Below, in pieces: positions 44,983 to 54,847 of a stretch of DNA of 64,000 nucleotides. Source of the stretch: Flavobacterium phycosphaerae (lineage in GTDB: Bacteria; Bacteroidota; Bacteroidia; Flavobacteriales; Flavobacteriaceae); assembly GCF_010119235.1 (NCBI RefSeq), contig NZ_JAAATZ010000001.1:3130501-3194500 (forward strand). The letters are read 5' to 3'. Position 1 is the stretch's first letter, and every line of letters starts with the position of its first letter. A model generated the notes under the pieces. It did not search any database. It was given only the letters and a program-made list of their open reading frames with translations, and was not told the origin of the DNA. The translations under genes were made by a program, and so were the position numbers.

Positions 44983-45015
44983 TTATCGTAAAAAATGTAA
45001 TTTTTGTCAAACACG

Positions 45016-45023
45016 CAAATATA
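45016..45023 (-). promoter_or_regulatory. candidate gyrB -7 element
   Basis: On the minus strand TATATTTG matches TAnnTTTG about 40 bases before the gyrB start. A -33 at good spacing was not seen. Confidence 0.45.
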
Positions 45024-45101
45024 TGAAAACACACAAGATTTCCTATCCCAAAACGGTGTTAAAACCCTTAAGTTATTAACATTTTCGGCATTATTTCAAC
45101 A

Positions 45102-45133
45102 AAAAACGCTCACCAAAAATGATGAGCGTTTTT
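45102..45133 (-). terminator. rho-independent terminator after asnB
   Basis: AAAAACGCTCA (45102-45112) pairs with TGAGCGTTTTT (45123-45133), followed by a T-run on the minus strand. It lies 29 bases after the asnB stop codon. Confidence 0.88.
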
Positions 45134-45161
45134 AACAAACAAACTAAACTTCAAACTAAAC

Positions 45162-46778
45162 TCAAGTGGTCACACTTGACTTTGCGATTTCAATATCCGC
45201 TTGCACGTGAGCTGCATTAGCTCTACCGCTCGGATCTTGGTTTTCCTGCCATTTTGGTATCCATTTGCGCACGGTTTGAGCCGCACTGACCTGTGGATAG
45301 TATTTGTGGAAAATAGTTCTGTAAAAATAAGCCTCTTTCGTGGCCGGTGTGTTGTAAGGAAACTGTTTTGTCGCTTCAGCCATTTGCTCATCAGTCACTT
45401 GTGAAGCGCAGTATTCAATTAATTCGTCAATCCAATTGTACCCAACTCCGTCTGAAAATTGCTCTTTCTGACGCCATAATACTTCATCAGGAAGGTATGG
45501 GGAATCCGGAGTATCAAATGCTTTTCTCAATATGTATTTTTCACGACCTTCGTAGGTCTTAGGTTGTTTCTCCTCGCCCTTAATTAACATGGCTACATCT
45601 AAGAAAGCTTTGTCTAAAAACGGTACTCGAGCTTCTAATCCGTGGGCCATGGTTGATTTATCGGCACGAAGCAAATCGGCTGTAAATAACTTTTGCACTC
45701 TTTCGATGGTTTCTTTGCTAAAATCTTCTGTAGAAGGCGCATTTCTGAAATACAAATAGCCTCCAAAAACCTCATCGGCTCCTTCACCCGAAAGCACTAC
45801 TTTGATACCCATATCGGTAATGGCTTTGGATAGAAAATACATGGGTGTACTGGCTCTTACCGAAGTCACATCGTAGGTTTCTAAATGCCAAATTAATTTA
45901 TCTAAAATTTCGATTCCCTGTTGTACTGTAAAATGAATTTCATGATGCGTTGTTCCTAAAAACTCGGCCACTTTTCTGGCTGCTTTGGCGTCAGGAGCTT
46001 CAGCATCTAATCCTATAGAGAACGAATGCAATTCCTTTCCTTTTTCTTTTAACAAACGAGCGGCAATAGAAGAAGTTAATGACGAATCTAATCCGCCGGA
46101 AAGCAATACCCCTATTGGCACATCACTCATCAATCTTTTACGGGTAGCTTCGGTTAAGGATTCTCTTAGCAGTGCATAATCTACTTCTTTATCTGCTTTT
46201 TTGAAATCTTCATACTCCGGTTGATAGTATTTTACAAAACCGGTTTCATGCGTATAATAATGTCCGGGAGGAAAAGTGGAAAACGTTTTACACTGATCAG
46301 CAATTGGTTTCATTTCGGATGCGAAATACATTCTGCCCCTGTCATCAACACCATAATATAAAGGTTTCACGCCCAACGGGTCACGTCCGGCAATGTAATC
46401 ATCGCCATCAATCACAACGAAAGCAAAATCACCATCTAATAAGTGTACAAAATCATACCCGAATTTTTCATATAAATGAACAATCACTTCCGAATCAGAT
46501 TTAGAACGAAAAACATGGTCTTTTAGAACAGTATCTCTCAATTCCTGATGATTGTAGATTTCGCCATTATGGACCATCCAAGCTGTAGAGCAACCTTGTA
46601 TAGGCTGTCTTCCAGAATGCAAATCGATGATTGACAAACGCTCGTGACTTAATATATGCCCATTTTCAGTAACATGCATATCGCTTTCATCCGGGCCACG
46701 ATGTGACATTCTTTTTGAAAGTTGCTTTACCAATTGTTCATCTTTTCCTTTTCCTATAATGGCTAAAATTCCGCACAT
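45162..46778 (-). CDS. asnB: asparagine synthase B (glutamine-hydrolysing)
   Basis: Makes asparagine from aspartate with ATP and glutamine amide. N-terminal Ntn glutaminase domain with catalytic Cys2 (MCGILAIIGKG) and a C-terminal synthetase domain with the PP-loop LSGGLDSSLTSS near 228. VLSGEGADEVFGGY near 330 marks the aspartyl/ATP site. The 538 residues are close to the usual 550. It is a single-gene unit ending in a strong terminator; its 5' end faces a 307-base divergent intergenic region. Confidence 0.94.
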   Translation of the reverse strand: MCGILAIIGKGKDEQLVKQLSKRMSHRGPDESDMHVTENGHILSHERLSIIDLHSGRQPIQGCSTAWMVHNGEIYNHQELRDTVLKDHVFRSKSDSEVIVHLYEKFGYDFVHLLDGDFAFVVIDGDDYIAGRDPLGVKPLYYGVDDRGRMYFASEMKPIADQCKTFSTFPPGHYYTHETGFVKYYQPEYEDFKKADKEVDYALLRESLTEATRKRLMSDVPIGVLLSGGLDSSLTSSIAARLLKEKGKELHSFSIGLDAEAPDAKAARKVAEFLGTTHHEIHFTVQQGIEILDKLIWHLETYDVTSVRASTPMYFLSKAITDMGIKVVLSGEGADEVFGGYLYFRNAPSTEDFSKETIERVQKLFTADLLRADKSTMAHGLEARVPFLDKAFLDVAMLIKGEEKQPKTYEGREKYILRKAFDTPDSPYLPDEVLWRQKEQFSDGVGYNWIDELIEYCASQVTDEQMAEATKQFPYNTPATKEAYFYRTIFHKYYPQVSAAQTVRKWIPKWQENQDPSGRANAAHVQADIEIAKSSVTT

Positions 46779-47085
46779 AATCGTAATCTTTAAATTCTTA
46801 TTTGGTTTATTTGATAAAGCAAAAATGCTATATTGGTTTTAATACATAAACTAAAAACAACTAATTAATTATAATTTATAACTTAATTAAATAATAAAAT
46901 ATAAATATGAAACTAAAACTACTAAATCCAGCTGATTTTGGTTAAAAATCCTAAAAAGAACAATTCCGTTTGAGATAATAAACCATAGTCAGAGAATAAT
47001 AATCAAAAACCTCAAAATAAAAAACGGTTGATTGTATAGCGAGAACTTGGTCTATATTTGTTTGAGAAATTAAAACAAAGCCATT
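46779..47085. other. divergent intergenic region between asnB and the TPR histidine kinase
   Basis: A 307-base very AT-rich gap with no open frame of note. The strong promoter at 47028-47060 reads towards the kinase gene. A minus-strand promoter for asnB must lie on the left side but no clean TAnnTTTG was seen there. No RNA gene or repeat was recognised. Confidence 0.7.
47032..47060 (+). promoter_or_regulatory. promoter of the sensor-kinase operon
   Basis: TTG (47032-47034) and TATATTTG (47053-47060) are separated by 18 bases, a good match to the Bacteroidetes -33/-7 consensus. The predicted start is about 20 bases before the TTG initiation codon at 47086. Confidence 0.7.
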
Positions 47086-49020
47086 TTGAAAACGATTTTA
47101 AAAACAGCGGTTCTATTCTTTTGCTTAAGCTACAGCCAAATGGTTGTCTCGCAAAATACTGCTATAGACAGTTTAGGAAGGGTCTTACGCGTTACTAAAA
47201 CGGATACGGCAAAAGTAAATGTATATAATCATTTAGCCTTTGAGTTCAAAGAAAGCCATGTAGATTCTTCCTTTTATTATGCTTCAAAAGCGGTTAGTCT
47301 GGCTCGTAAAATTCAGTACACTAACGGCTTGGCAAACGGTCTGGTAAATCAAGGTAATATTGCGATTATTTCAGGCGATTATATTATGGCTAAAAAAAAC
47401 TTTACCCAAGCCATAACCCTTTTTCAAAACCTGCTCAAAAACGACGAAAAAAACAAGAACTTCAAAAACGGCTTAGCCCGGAGTTTCGCCAGCTTAGGTG
47501 TTATTTTTTCACAGGAGAGCAACTATTATGCAGCACTCGAAAATTATCAGAAAGCGTTACAACTTTATCTGGAAACCAATCAAAAAAACAGTCTTTCTAA
47601 AGCGTATAATAATATAGGAGTAGTTTATAAATCGCAGGGCAACAACCTAAAAGCTTTAGAATACTTTCAAAAAGCACTGAAAATTCAGGAGCAGACAGGT
47701 GAACAGACCGTCTCGGTGACGCTTACTAATATTGGTGTGATTTACTTTGAGCAAAACAATTCGGCGAAAGCCTTACAGTATTACAACAAAGCTGAAAAGT
47801 TTTTCAAAACCATAAACAATTTGCGCGGGCAAGCGTTACTGAACAATTATTTTGGCGATTACTATCAAAAACAAAACGATTCAGAAAAAGCAATTGCCTA
47901 CTACAACAAGGCGTTGACGATGTATGAATCGATTCAGAATAAATTCGGAGCTTCCTTGGCTTTGTATAATTTGGGACAACTGTACCGTGACCAAAAAAAG
48001 TATGCTGAAGCCATGACGTATGCGCAAAAATCGTTGGCTTATGCTAAAGAAATTGGCGTGCTCGACCAAACCTATCATTCTGAAAAATTAGTCAGCGAGT
48101 TGTATGGCTATCTCAACAACCCATCCGCCTCTCTCGAACATTACAAAAATTACATCGTTGCCCGTGACAGCATTACCAATCAGGAAAACAACAAAAAATT
48201 TGTTCAGGCAGAAATGAATTTTGAGTACCAAAAAAAAGCTGCTTTATTGGCCGAACAAAACAAGAGACAAACTCAATTTACTATTTTCTCTATTTTGGGT
48301 GCTATACTATTCATTGGGTTGATATTCTTAATTTATAACCGCAGGCAAGTAAAACGTCGTTTAACCTTGCAAAAAGAAGTGGCCGAATACGAACAAAAAG
48401 CTTTGCATTTACAGATGAACCCTCATTTTGTATTTAATTGCCTGGGGTCGATTTCGAGTTTTATCGTGCAAAACGGAACCGATTCAGCTTTGAAATATTT
48501 GTCTAAATTTTCTAAGCTAATGCGCTTAACCTTAGAGTATTCAAAAGGGTCTCTAATCCCAATTGACAAAGAAATTGAAAGTTTACAAAACTATTTAGAA
48601 TTAGAACAACTTCGTTTTCACAACAAGTTTGATTTCACGATTCAGTCGAGTGACACCGTTGAATTTAACATGGGCATACCGCCATTATTAATTCAGCCAT
48701 TTGTTGAAAATGCTATCTTGCACGGTTTAGTGCCTAAAGAAAGTAAAGGAAAAATTGAAGTGGTTTTTAATGTCGAAAACGGACAATTGGTTTGTACCAT
48801 TACCGATGATGGTATCGGCGTTTCCAAATCGAAACAAATGAAAGAAAACTCGATGCAGGCTCACAAATCGATGGCATTAGAAATCACCAAGAAACGATTG
48901 GAAATTATGGAAGCCACCATCTCCAAATCGGCACAAATAGACATACAGGAAATCGAAAATAATAACGAAATCACAGGAACCAAAGTTACTTTGCGCTTGC
49001 CTGTTCAATACATACAATAA
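47086..49020 (+). CDS. TPR-containing LytS-type sensor histidine kinase
   Basis: Translation from a TTG gives an N-terminal signal peptide (LKTAVLFFCLSYSQMVVSQ). Then comes a periplasmic tetratricopeptide block (about 40-370) of repeats with ALEYFQKALKI-type helices. One transmembrane helix follows (about 400-420, FSILGAILFIGLIFLIY), then a coiled coil and a His_kinase (PF06580) domain starting LQMNPHFVFNCLGS near 445 with the phospho-acceptor His. A HATPase_c part (PPLLIQPFVENAILHG, TDDGIGVS) ends the chain at about 644. It signals to the LytTR protein encoded directly after its stop (no gap). The ligand sensed by the TPR domain is unknown. Confidence 0.9.
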   Translation: MKTILKTAVLFFCLSYSQMVVSQNTAIDSLGRVLRVTKTDTAKVNVYNHLAFEFKESHVDSSFYYASKAVSLARKIQYTNGLANGLVNQGNIAIISGDYIMAKKNFTQAITLFQNLLKNDEKNKNFKNGLARSFASLGVIFSQESNYYAALENYQKALQLYLETNQKNSLSKAYNNIGVVYKSQGNNLKALEYFQKALKIQEQTGEQTVSVTLTNIGVIYFEQNNSAKALQYYNKAEKFFKTINNLRGQALLNNYFGDYYQKQNDSEKAIAYYNKALTMYESIQNKFGASLALYNLGQLYRDQKKYAEAMTYAQKSLAYAKEIGVLDQTYHSEKLVSELYGYLNNPSASLEHYKNYIVARDSITNQENNKKFVQAEMNFEYQKKAALLAEQNKRQTQFTIFSILGAILFIGLIFLIYNRRQVKRRLTLQKEVAEYEQKALHLQMNPHFVFNCLGSISSFIVQNGTDSALKYLSKFSKLMRLTLEYSKGSLIPIDKEIESLQNYLELEQLRFHNKFDFTIQSSDTVEFNMGIPPLLIQPFVENAILHGLVPKESKGKIEVVFNVENGQLVCTITDDGIGVSKSKQMKENSMQAHKSMALEITKKRLEIMEATISKSAQIDIQEIENNNEITGTKVTLRLPVQYIQ

Positions 49021-49782
49021 ATGATTACAGCAGTTTTAATAGACGATGACAAGCATTTACGCACCGGTTTAAAAGCTCTTTTGGAACGCTATACCAATGA
49101 AATTCATATCATTAGTGAGGCCGAAAGTGTAAAAACAGGAGTAGCGTTATTAGAAAAAATACAGCCTCAGGTTATTTTCCTCGACATTCATTTATCAGAC
49201 GGAACCGGGTTTGACATTTTGGAACAATTGGCCAAAACCAAAGGCAAGACTACGGCACACATTGTTTTTATTACCGCTCACGAACAATATGCTGTGAAGG
49301 CATTTAAATTCAGCGCTCTAGACTTTTTGCTAAAACCGGTTGATCCTGAAGAATTGCAAAATACCATTGCCAAAATCAAAGAAGTTGTAGGCAAAAGCAA
49401 CTCGTTTGAGCATATTGATTTACTGTTGGAAAACATCCGCAAGAAGGTGGATAATTTTAAGCGAATCGCATTATCTACGAGTGATGGCATTCATCTTTTT
49501 GAAGTTTCAGACATCATTCGTTGCGAAGCCAAAGCCAATTATACCGAGTTTTTCATCAAAAACCACAAACCGGTTTTGATTTCGAAAACGCTTAAAGAAT
49601 ACGAAGAGTTACTGACCGAACACGGATTTGAACGCATCCATCAATCGCATTTGATTAATTTGTCTTATCTGAAATCATACATCAAGTCAGACGGTGGCTA
49701 TGTGATTATGGCCGATAATACCAAGATTACTATTGCACAAAGCAAAAAAGAAAAATTGCAGGAATTGATTAAAGCACTCTAA
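49021..49782 (+). CDS. LytTR family response regulator
   Basis: The 253-residue receiver-LytTR protein. The receiver domain (about 1-120) has acidic pocket residues in IDDDKHL, the phospho-acceptor Asp in VIFLDIHLSDGTGF near 57 and the Lys in LKPVD near 108. The LytTR DNA-binding domain (about 145-250) has ALSTSDGIHLF, CEAKANYTEFF, FERIHQSHLIN. It is the cognate partner of the upstream kinase, starting immediately after its stop. The T9SS-exported repeat protein gene follows 11 bases later and is a plausible target. Confidence 0.93.
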   Translation: MITAVLIDDDKHLRTGLKALLERYTNEIHIISEAESVKTGVALLEKIQPQVIFLDIHLSDGTGFDILEQLAKTKGKTTAHIVFITAHEQYAVKAFKFSALDFLLKPVDPEELQNTIAKIKEVVGKSNSFEHIDLLLENIRKKVDNFKRIALSTSDGIHLFEVSDIIRCEAKANYTEFFIKNHKPVLISKTLKEYEELLTEHGFERIHQSHLINLSYLKSYIKSDGGYVIMADNTKITIAQSKKEKLQELIKAL

Positions 49783-49793
49783 AAACAAGAATT

Positions 49794-52700
49794 ATGAAAT
49801 CAAACTTTATAAAATCACTAACCATGAAACCAATCCTTTTGCTTTTATTATTTGTATCGGGCTTTGCTTATGCTGATCCGATTGTTCCCAATCCGATAGC
49901 GCCCTATTCACTTTGTGACGCCAATAATGATGGTTTTGCCTCTTTTGATTTACACACTAAAGATGCGGAAATAATCATGGGACAGCCCAATGTGGTTATC
50001 AGTTATTATGAAACTATGACTGATGCAATTGCTGGAGTAAATGAAATACTTCCCGGACCATATTACAACATAATGCCTGCCGTGCAAACCATTTGGGTAA
50101 GAGCAACTGACACAACTGACAACAGTTTTGCAGTGACTACAATGGATTTAAGAATATATCCAAGTCCAACAGCCATTAATCCAAATAATATAGTGCTTGA
50201 GGATATTCCTTATGATGGGCATGCCAATTTTGATTTAACAGTGCTAACTACTCAGATAATGGGTGGAGATACTAGTTTGATAATCAATTACTATACTACT
50301 TTAGCTGATGCTCAAAACGGCACTAATCCAATAGCAACTCCTACAGCCTTTGTAAACGACACCAACCCTCAGACTATTTATGCCCGAGCGGAAAACATTA
50401 CAACCGGTTGCTTTGACATTACAAACTTTCAACTGATTGTTACCAATCCTGATATTGTTTACATTCCGGACCCTGTTTTTAAAGCACAGCTATTGTTCGG
50501 AAACATAGCCTATGATGTTACTTCAAGTCCTGTCATGCTGGACCAAAACAATGATGGGGAAATTCAAAAAACAGAAGCCCTGCTGGCGTACCGATTGGAT
50601 CCAGAGAGTCCGGCAATCGCATCTTTGGAAGGAATTAAAAGCTTTCAAAATGTAAACACTCTCTATGTAAATCCTTGTATAGCAACTTCACTGGATGTTA
50701 GCGGACTACTTAATTTAAAAGATTTAAGATGTGAAAACATTTTCATGGAGACATTAAATGTATCGAATTGTCCTGCCCTAGAAATCCTTTTCTGCGGAAA
50801 CAGCTCGATAAACACACTCGACCTCACCGGAAAACCCAACCTCAAAACGGTTTGGTGTGAAATGAATCAAATCACGGCGTTAGACGTTACCGGTTCACCG
50901 CTTTTACAATATTTATCCTGTAGAAACAATGCTTTAAGTACTTTAGATTTAACCAACAATACAGCGCTCACCGACTTAAACTGTGGCATGAACAACATCA
51001 CTTCGTTGGATTTGTCGCATTGTACCAATTTGGTTAATTTTCATTGTGCCGGAGCGCCAATTACAACTTTAGATTTAACAGGATTGAACAACATTTCTAA
51101 TCTTAATGTGAGATATACCAATCTTACTGCTATTGATGTTTCTAATCTTACCAATCTGATAGAGTTCAATTGTGATGGTAACTTGTTTACTACACTTGAT
51201 TTGAGCAACAATCCTACTTTATGTAATTTTCAATGTTCTAACAGCAACACTTTAACCAATCTAAATTTAAAAAACGGTGCTCCACCATGTGATGCGATGC
51301 AGTTTGCCATAAATGCAAACTCAAATTTGCAATTTGTATGTGTTGATGATGACGAGGCTGATTACTTTGAAAATTATTTTACTTCCATCGGATCAAGTGC
51401 AGTAGTTAACTCTTACTGTTCTTTCACTCCCAATGGCAATTTTAACACCATAACCGGCCAAGTTACTTTTGATGCCAATAACAATGGTTGTGATGCAAGC
51501 GATTTAACACAAGCAAACATCCGATTAAATATTAACGATGGCACTAATCAGGGAAGCACATTTACTGATGCCTCGGGGAACTACAAATTTTACACTCAGG
51601 CAGGAAGTTTTGATATCACACCGGCTATCGAAAATTCGGCTTGGTTCAATTTTACTCCAACAACAGCTACCATTCCGTTTGCCGATAATAACAACAATAC
51701 GGTAACTCAAAACTTTTGTCTGGGAGCCAACGGAGTTCATCCGGATTTAGAAGTAATAGTGACACCAATGACTCCTGCCCGTCCCGGATTTGATGCGGTT
51801 TACAAAATTGTATACAAAAACAAAGGAAATCAAGTTATGTCGCAGTCATCGTATGGAATTAATTTCTTCTACAATCAAAATTTGATGAGTGTGCTGTCAA
51901 CATCAGTAGTACCAACTGCTGAAATCCCGGGGTCACTTTCTTGGAACTATGCTAACTTATTGCCTTTTGAAAGTCGAGCCATTACAGTCACTTTTCACAT
52001 TAATGTACCAACCAATACTAACCCTGTGAACATAGGCGATGTATTGACTTTTAACACTGTTATTTTCCCGCAAGCCGGAGATGAAAATGTAAATGACAAC
52101 ACTTTTGTTTACAATCAAACCGTTGTAGGCTCCTTTGACCCAAATGCCATTACTTGTTTGGAAGGCGATTCGGTTGCTCCGACAGAAATTGGTAAATACT
52201 TACATTATGGCATAACCTTTGAAAACACCGGAAATTATCTGGCCGAAAACGTGGTGGTTAAAGATGTAATTGATTCGACTAAATACGACATCAACTCTTT
52301 ACAAGTTTTAAACACTTCTAATCCGGCTTACACCAAAATTACCGGCAATGTAGTAGAATTCATTTTCAAAAGCATTAATTTGGAAGCAGCGGGAGGCAAT
52401 CCTCCGGTAGGCGGGCATGGTGATGTGCTTTTCAAAATCAAATCAAAATCCGACTTGGCAGAAGGAGATTATGTTAGTAAAACCGCCAAAATCTATTTTG
52501 ATTACAATGCCCCAATTTCCACCAATGAGGCCCAAACTACTTTTGAAGCACTGAGTAATCCTATTCATCAATTTGACAACAGCGTTACTATTTATCCAAA
52601 TCCGACTACTGCTATTATCAATATCAGTAGTAAATTCAACATCAAAACGATTCAGTTATTTGATATCCAAGGAAGGTTACTCGAAACCGATTTGGCCAAT

Positions 52701-52805
52701 GGTAACGAGACAATATTTGATATTTCAATCAGACAAAACGGGGTTTATTTTCTGAAAATAACCTCCGAAAACGGCAGTAAAATTGAAAAAGTGGTTAAAG
52801 AATAA
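49794..52805 (+). CDS. large T9SS-exported leucine-rich-repeat surface protein
   Basis: The 1003 residues begin with a signal peptide; an internal Met (MKPILLLLLFVSGFAYA) is an alternative start that looks equally good. Beyond the adhesin-like N-terminal part, a run of 21-residue leucine-rich repeats (about 300-500, of the LDLTxxPxLxxLxCxxNxIT type) is visible. A prealbumin-like and a DUF11-like/DUF7619-like domain with FDPNAITCLEGDSVAP follow. A C-terminal type A sorting domain (about 925-1003, SVTIYPNPTTAII, GVYFLKITSENGS) indicates export by the type 9 system and surface attachment or release. It follows the LytTR gene by 11 bases and is closed by a terminator. Confidence 0.88.
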   Translation: MKSNFIKSLTMKPILLLLLFVSGFAYADPIVPNPIAPYSLCDANNDGFASFDLHTKDAEIIMGQPNVVISYYETMTDAIAGVNEILPGPYYNIMPAVQTIWVRATDTTDNSFAVTTMDLRIYPSPTAINPNNIVLEDIPYDGHANFDLTVLTTQIMGGDTSLIINYYTTLADAQNGTNPIATPTAFVNDTNPQTIYARAENITTGCFDITNFQLIVTNPDIVYIPDPVFKAQLLFGNIAYDVTSSPVMLDQNNDGEIQKTEALLAYRLDPESPAIASLEGIKSFQNVNTLYVNPCIATSLDVSGLLNLKDLRCENIFMETLNVSNCPALEILFCGNSSINTLDLTGKPNLKTVWCEMNQITALDVTGSPLLQYLSCRNNALSTLDLTNNTALTDLNCGMNNITSLDLSHCTNLVNFHCAGAPITTLDLTGLNNISNLNVRYTNLTAIDVSNLTNLIEFNCDGNLFTTLDLSNNPTLCNFQCSNSNTLTNLNLKNGAPPCDAMQFAINANSNLQFVCVDDDEADYFENYFTSIGSSAVVNSYCSFTPNGNFNTITGQVTFDANNNGCDASDLTQANIRLNINDGTNQGSTFTDASGNYKFYTQAGSFDITPAIENSAWFNFTPTTATIPFADNNNNTVTQNFCLGANGVHPDLEVIVTPMTPARPGFDAVYKIVYKNKGNQVMSQSSYGINFFYNQNLMSVLSTSVVPTAEIPGSLSWNYANLLPFESRAITVTFHINVPTNTNPVNIGDVLTFNTVIFPQAGDENVNDNTFVYNQTVVGSFDPNAITCLEGDSVAPTEIGKYLHYGITFENTGNYLAENVVVKDVIDSTKYDINSLQVLNTSNPAYTKITGNVVEFIFKSINLEAAGGNPPVGGHGDVLFKIKSKSDLAEGDYVSKTAKIYFDYNAPISTNEAQTTFEALSNPIHQFDNSVTIYPNPTTAIINISSKFNIKTIQLFDIQGRLLETDLANGNETIFDISIRQNGVYFLKITSENGSKIEKVVKE

Positions 52806-52827
52806 AGTTAGAAGTTAAGTAAATTGG

Positions 52828-52861
52828 AAAGCGCAAATCGTAACAGGTTTGCGCTTTATTT
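52828..52861 (+). terminator. rho-independent terminator after the T9SS protein gene
   Basis: AAAGCGCAAA (52828-52837) pairs with TTTGCGCTTT (52848-52857), 10 bp around a 10-base loop. It ends the kinase-regulator-surface protein unit. Confidence 0.85.
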
Positions 52862-52944
52862 ATTAAAACCCGACATTGATAAATAATTCTTAATTGCCAT
52901 TATCATTGCCGCTAATTTTATAAATTTGCCCAAAATTCAACCCA

Positions 52945-54590
52945 TTGAAAAAGTTACTTTTTTGCTTCGGATTACTATTTGGCTTGATTCCTGTTGCTAT
53001 GGCACAAAAATCATCACAGATAAATGTAGAGTATGCCGATTTTTCCGATGTCAATCAAACTGAAATTCCTGATGCTTTATTGCTGCGAGGTAATGTAAGA
53101 GTAAGCCACGAAGGAGTTGTTTTTACTTGTAATAAAGCTTATTTTTTTCAAAAAGAAAACTACATCAAAGCTTTTGGTGAAGTACAGATGGTACAAGGCG
53201 ACACGCTTTTTTTAAACAGTAAATACGCCGAATACAACGGCAAAGTCAAACAAGCGTATGCCACCGGAAATGTGATTATGCGTTCGCCTGAATCTACTTT
53301 AGTTACCGATACTATTAACTTTGACAGAAATGTTCAGGAAGCATTTTACAACTCTAACGGAACCATCACCAACAAAGACAACACCTTAAAAAGCAAATCG
53401 GGGCGCTATTATGCCAAAGAAAAAAGTTCCGTTTCTTAACCGCTGTTACTATAACTAATCCAAAATATACTATCAAATCCAATCATTTGGATTATTATAC
53501 TAATTCAGGTCATTCCTATTTGTTTGGTCCTTCGACTATTACCAGCAAAGAAAATTATATTTATACCGAAAAAGGTTTTTACGACACCAAAAAGAACTTG
53601 GCCCATTTTCTTAGAAAATCGTATATCAAATACAAAGACCGACGCATTGAAGGTGACAGTTTGTATTATGACCGAAACCGAGAATATGCCTCGGCAACTA
53701 ACAACGTCAAAATCACAGATTCCATCAATAAAGGTCTTATCAAAGGACACTATGCTGAGATATACCGCAATCTGAAAAAACAAACCGATTCCATCATGAT
53801 TACCAAAAGAGCGGTGGCTATTACATTGGTAGAAAAAGATTCAATGTACGTTCATGGCAAGAAAATGCTAATTACCGGAAAAGCCGCAGAGCGCATAGTG
53901 CGTGGTTTTAACAATGTGCGTTTTTATAAAACGGATATGAGCGGTAAATGTGATTCTATTCATTCCGATCAAAAGAAGGCCTTAACCAAACTCATAGGAA
54001 AACCGATACTTTGGAATTATGAAAACCAAATGACCGGCGATGTGATGCATCTTATTGGAAATAATAAAACGGAAAAACTTGACTCACTCAAAGTGCTGAA
54101 TAATGCCTTTATTGTTTCCAAAGATTCTGTCGGAACCGGTTATAATCAGGTTAAAGGGCAAAATCTGTATGGTAAATTCAAGGATAACAAACTTTACGAA
54201 GTAGATGTAATCAAAAACACCGAAGTGGTGTATTACATGCGCAATGACCAACACGAACTGATTGGCATCAATAAAAATGTGAGTAGTAAAATCAATATGA
54301 CTTTAGACAAAAGTACCATTGACACTATTACTTTTTTCAATAGCGTAGATGGCGATATTTATCCCGAAAAAGATTTGCCCGAAAATGCCCGAAAATTAAG
54401 GGGATTCATATGGCGTGGTGACGAACGGATAAAATCGAAAGACGATATTTTTCCGCCGGAAGAAAACGAATTAGACGCTAAAATTCAAACCGAACGAAAA
54501 GCAGAAATGGCCAAAGAAGACCAACCTTTGAAACCAAGAAAAGAGACATTAGATTACGACAAGAACAATCCGAAACCAATGGTAAAATAA
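52945..54590 (+). pseudogene. OstA/LptA-like protein, frameshifted
   Basis: Periplasmic OstA-like protein, of the group that carries lipopolysaccharide to the outer membrane. Translation from a TTG gives a signal peptide (KLLFCFGLLFGLIPVAMAQ) and OstA-like beta-strand repeats (KAYFFQKENYIKAFGEVQMVQGDTLFL, KYAEYNGKVKQAYATGNVI). The first frame stops at 53439. Adding one A to the A6 run at 53420-53425 gives KEKKFRFLTAVTITNPKYTIKSNHLD and joins the second frame, which runs to 54590, total about 548 residues. The C-terminus is Lys/Pro rich. The next gene overlaps its stop by one base (TAATG). Confidence 0.85.
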
Positions 54591-54835
54591 TGGTAACACA
54601 ACTTTGTCCCAAATGCAAACAAGATGCTTTTTCTTGGTACGTTAGCGAAGTACTACCCAATATTACCGTTTGGAGTTGCAATGCCTGCCCGTTGCAAATA
54701 TATGAAGATGATAAAGAGGAAGAAACTTGTGAAAACTGTACTGAAAAGACGAAAACCTTTTTGCAAAGCCAGGAAGAGCAATTTAATTGGTGTTCCAATT
54801 GTAATACTGTCACAAATTATCAACTAAACGAATAA
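54590..54835 (+). CDS. small protein with four CXXC motifs
   Basis: The 81 residues contain CPKC, CNAC, CENC and CSNC spaced along the chain, enough for two zinc sites of ribbon or rubredoxin type. The chain is otherwise acidic with no membrane segment. I recognise no named family. It overlaps the end of the ostA-like gene by one base and precedes the class III aminotransferase gene by 12 bases, so it is probably co-transcribed with both; the functional link is unknown. Confidence 0.7.
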   Translation: MVTQLCPKCKQDAFSWYVSEVLPNITVWSCNACPLQIYEDDKEEETCENCTEKTKTFLQSQEEQFNWCSNCNTVTNYQLNE

Positions 54836-54847
54836 AATCAACACCCG

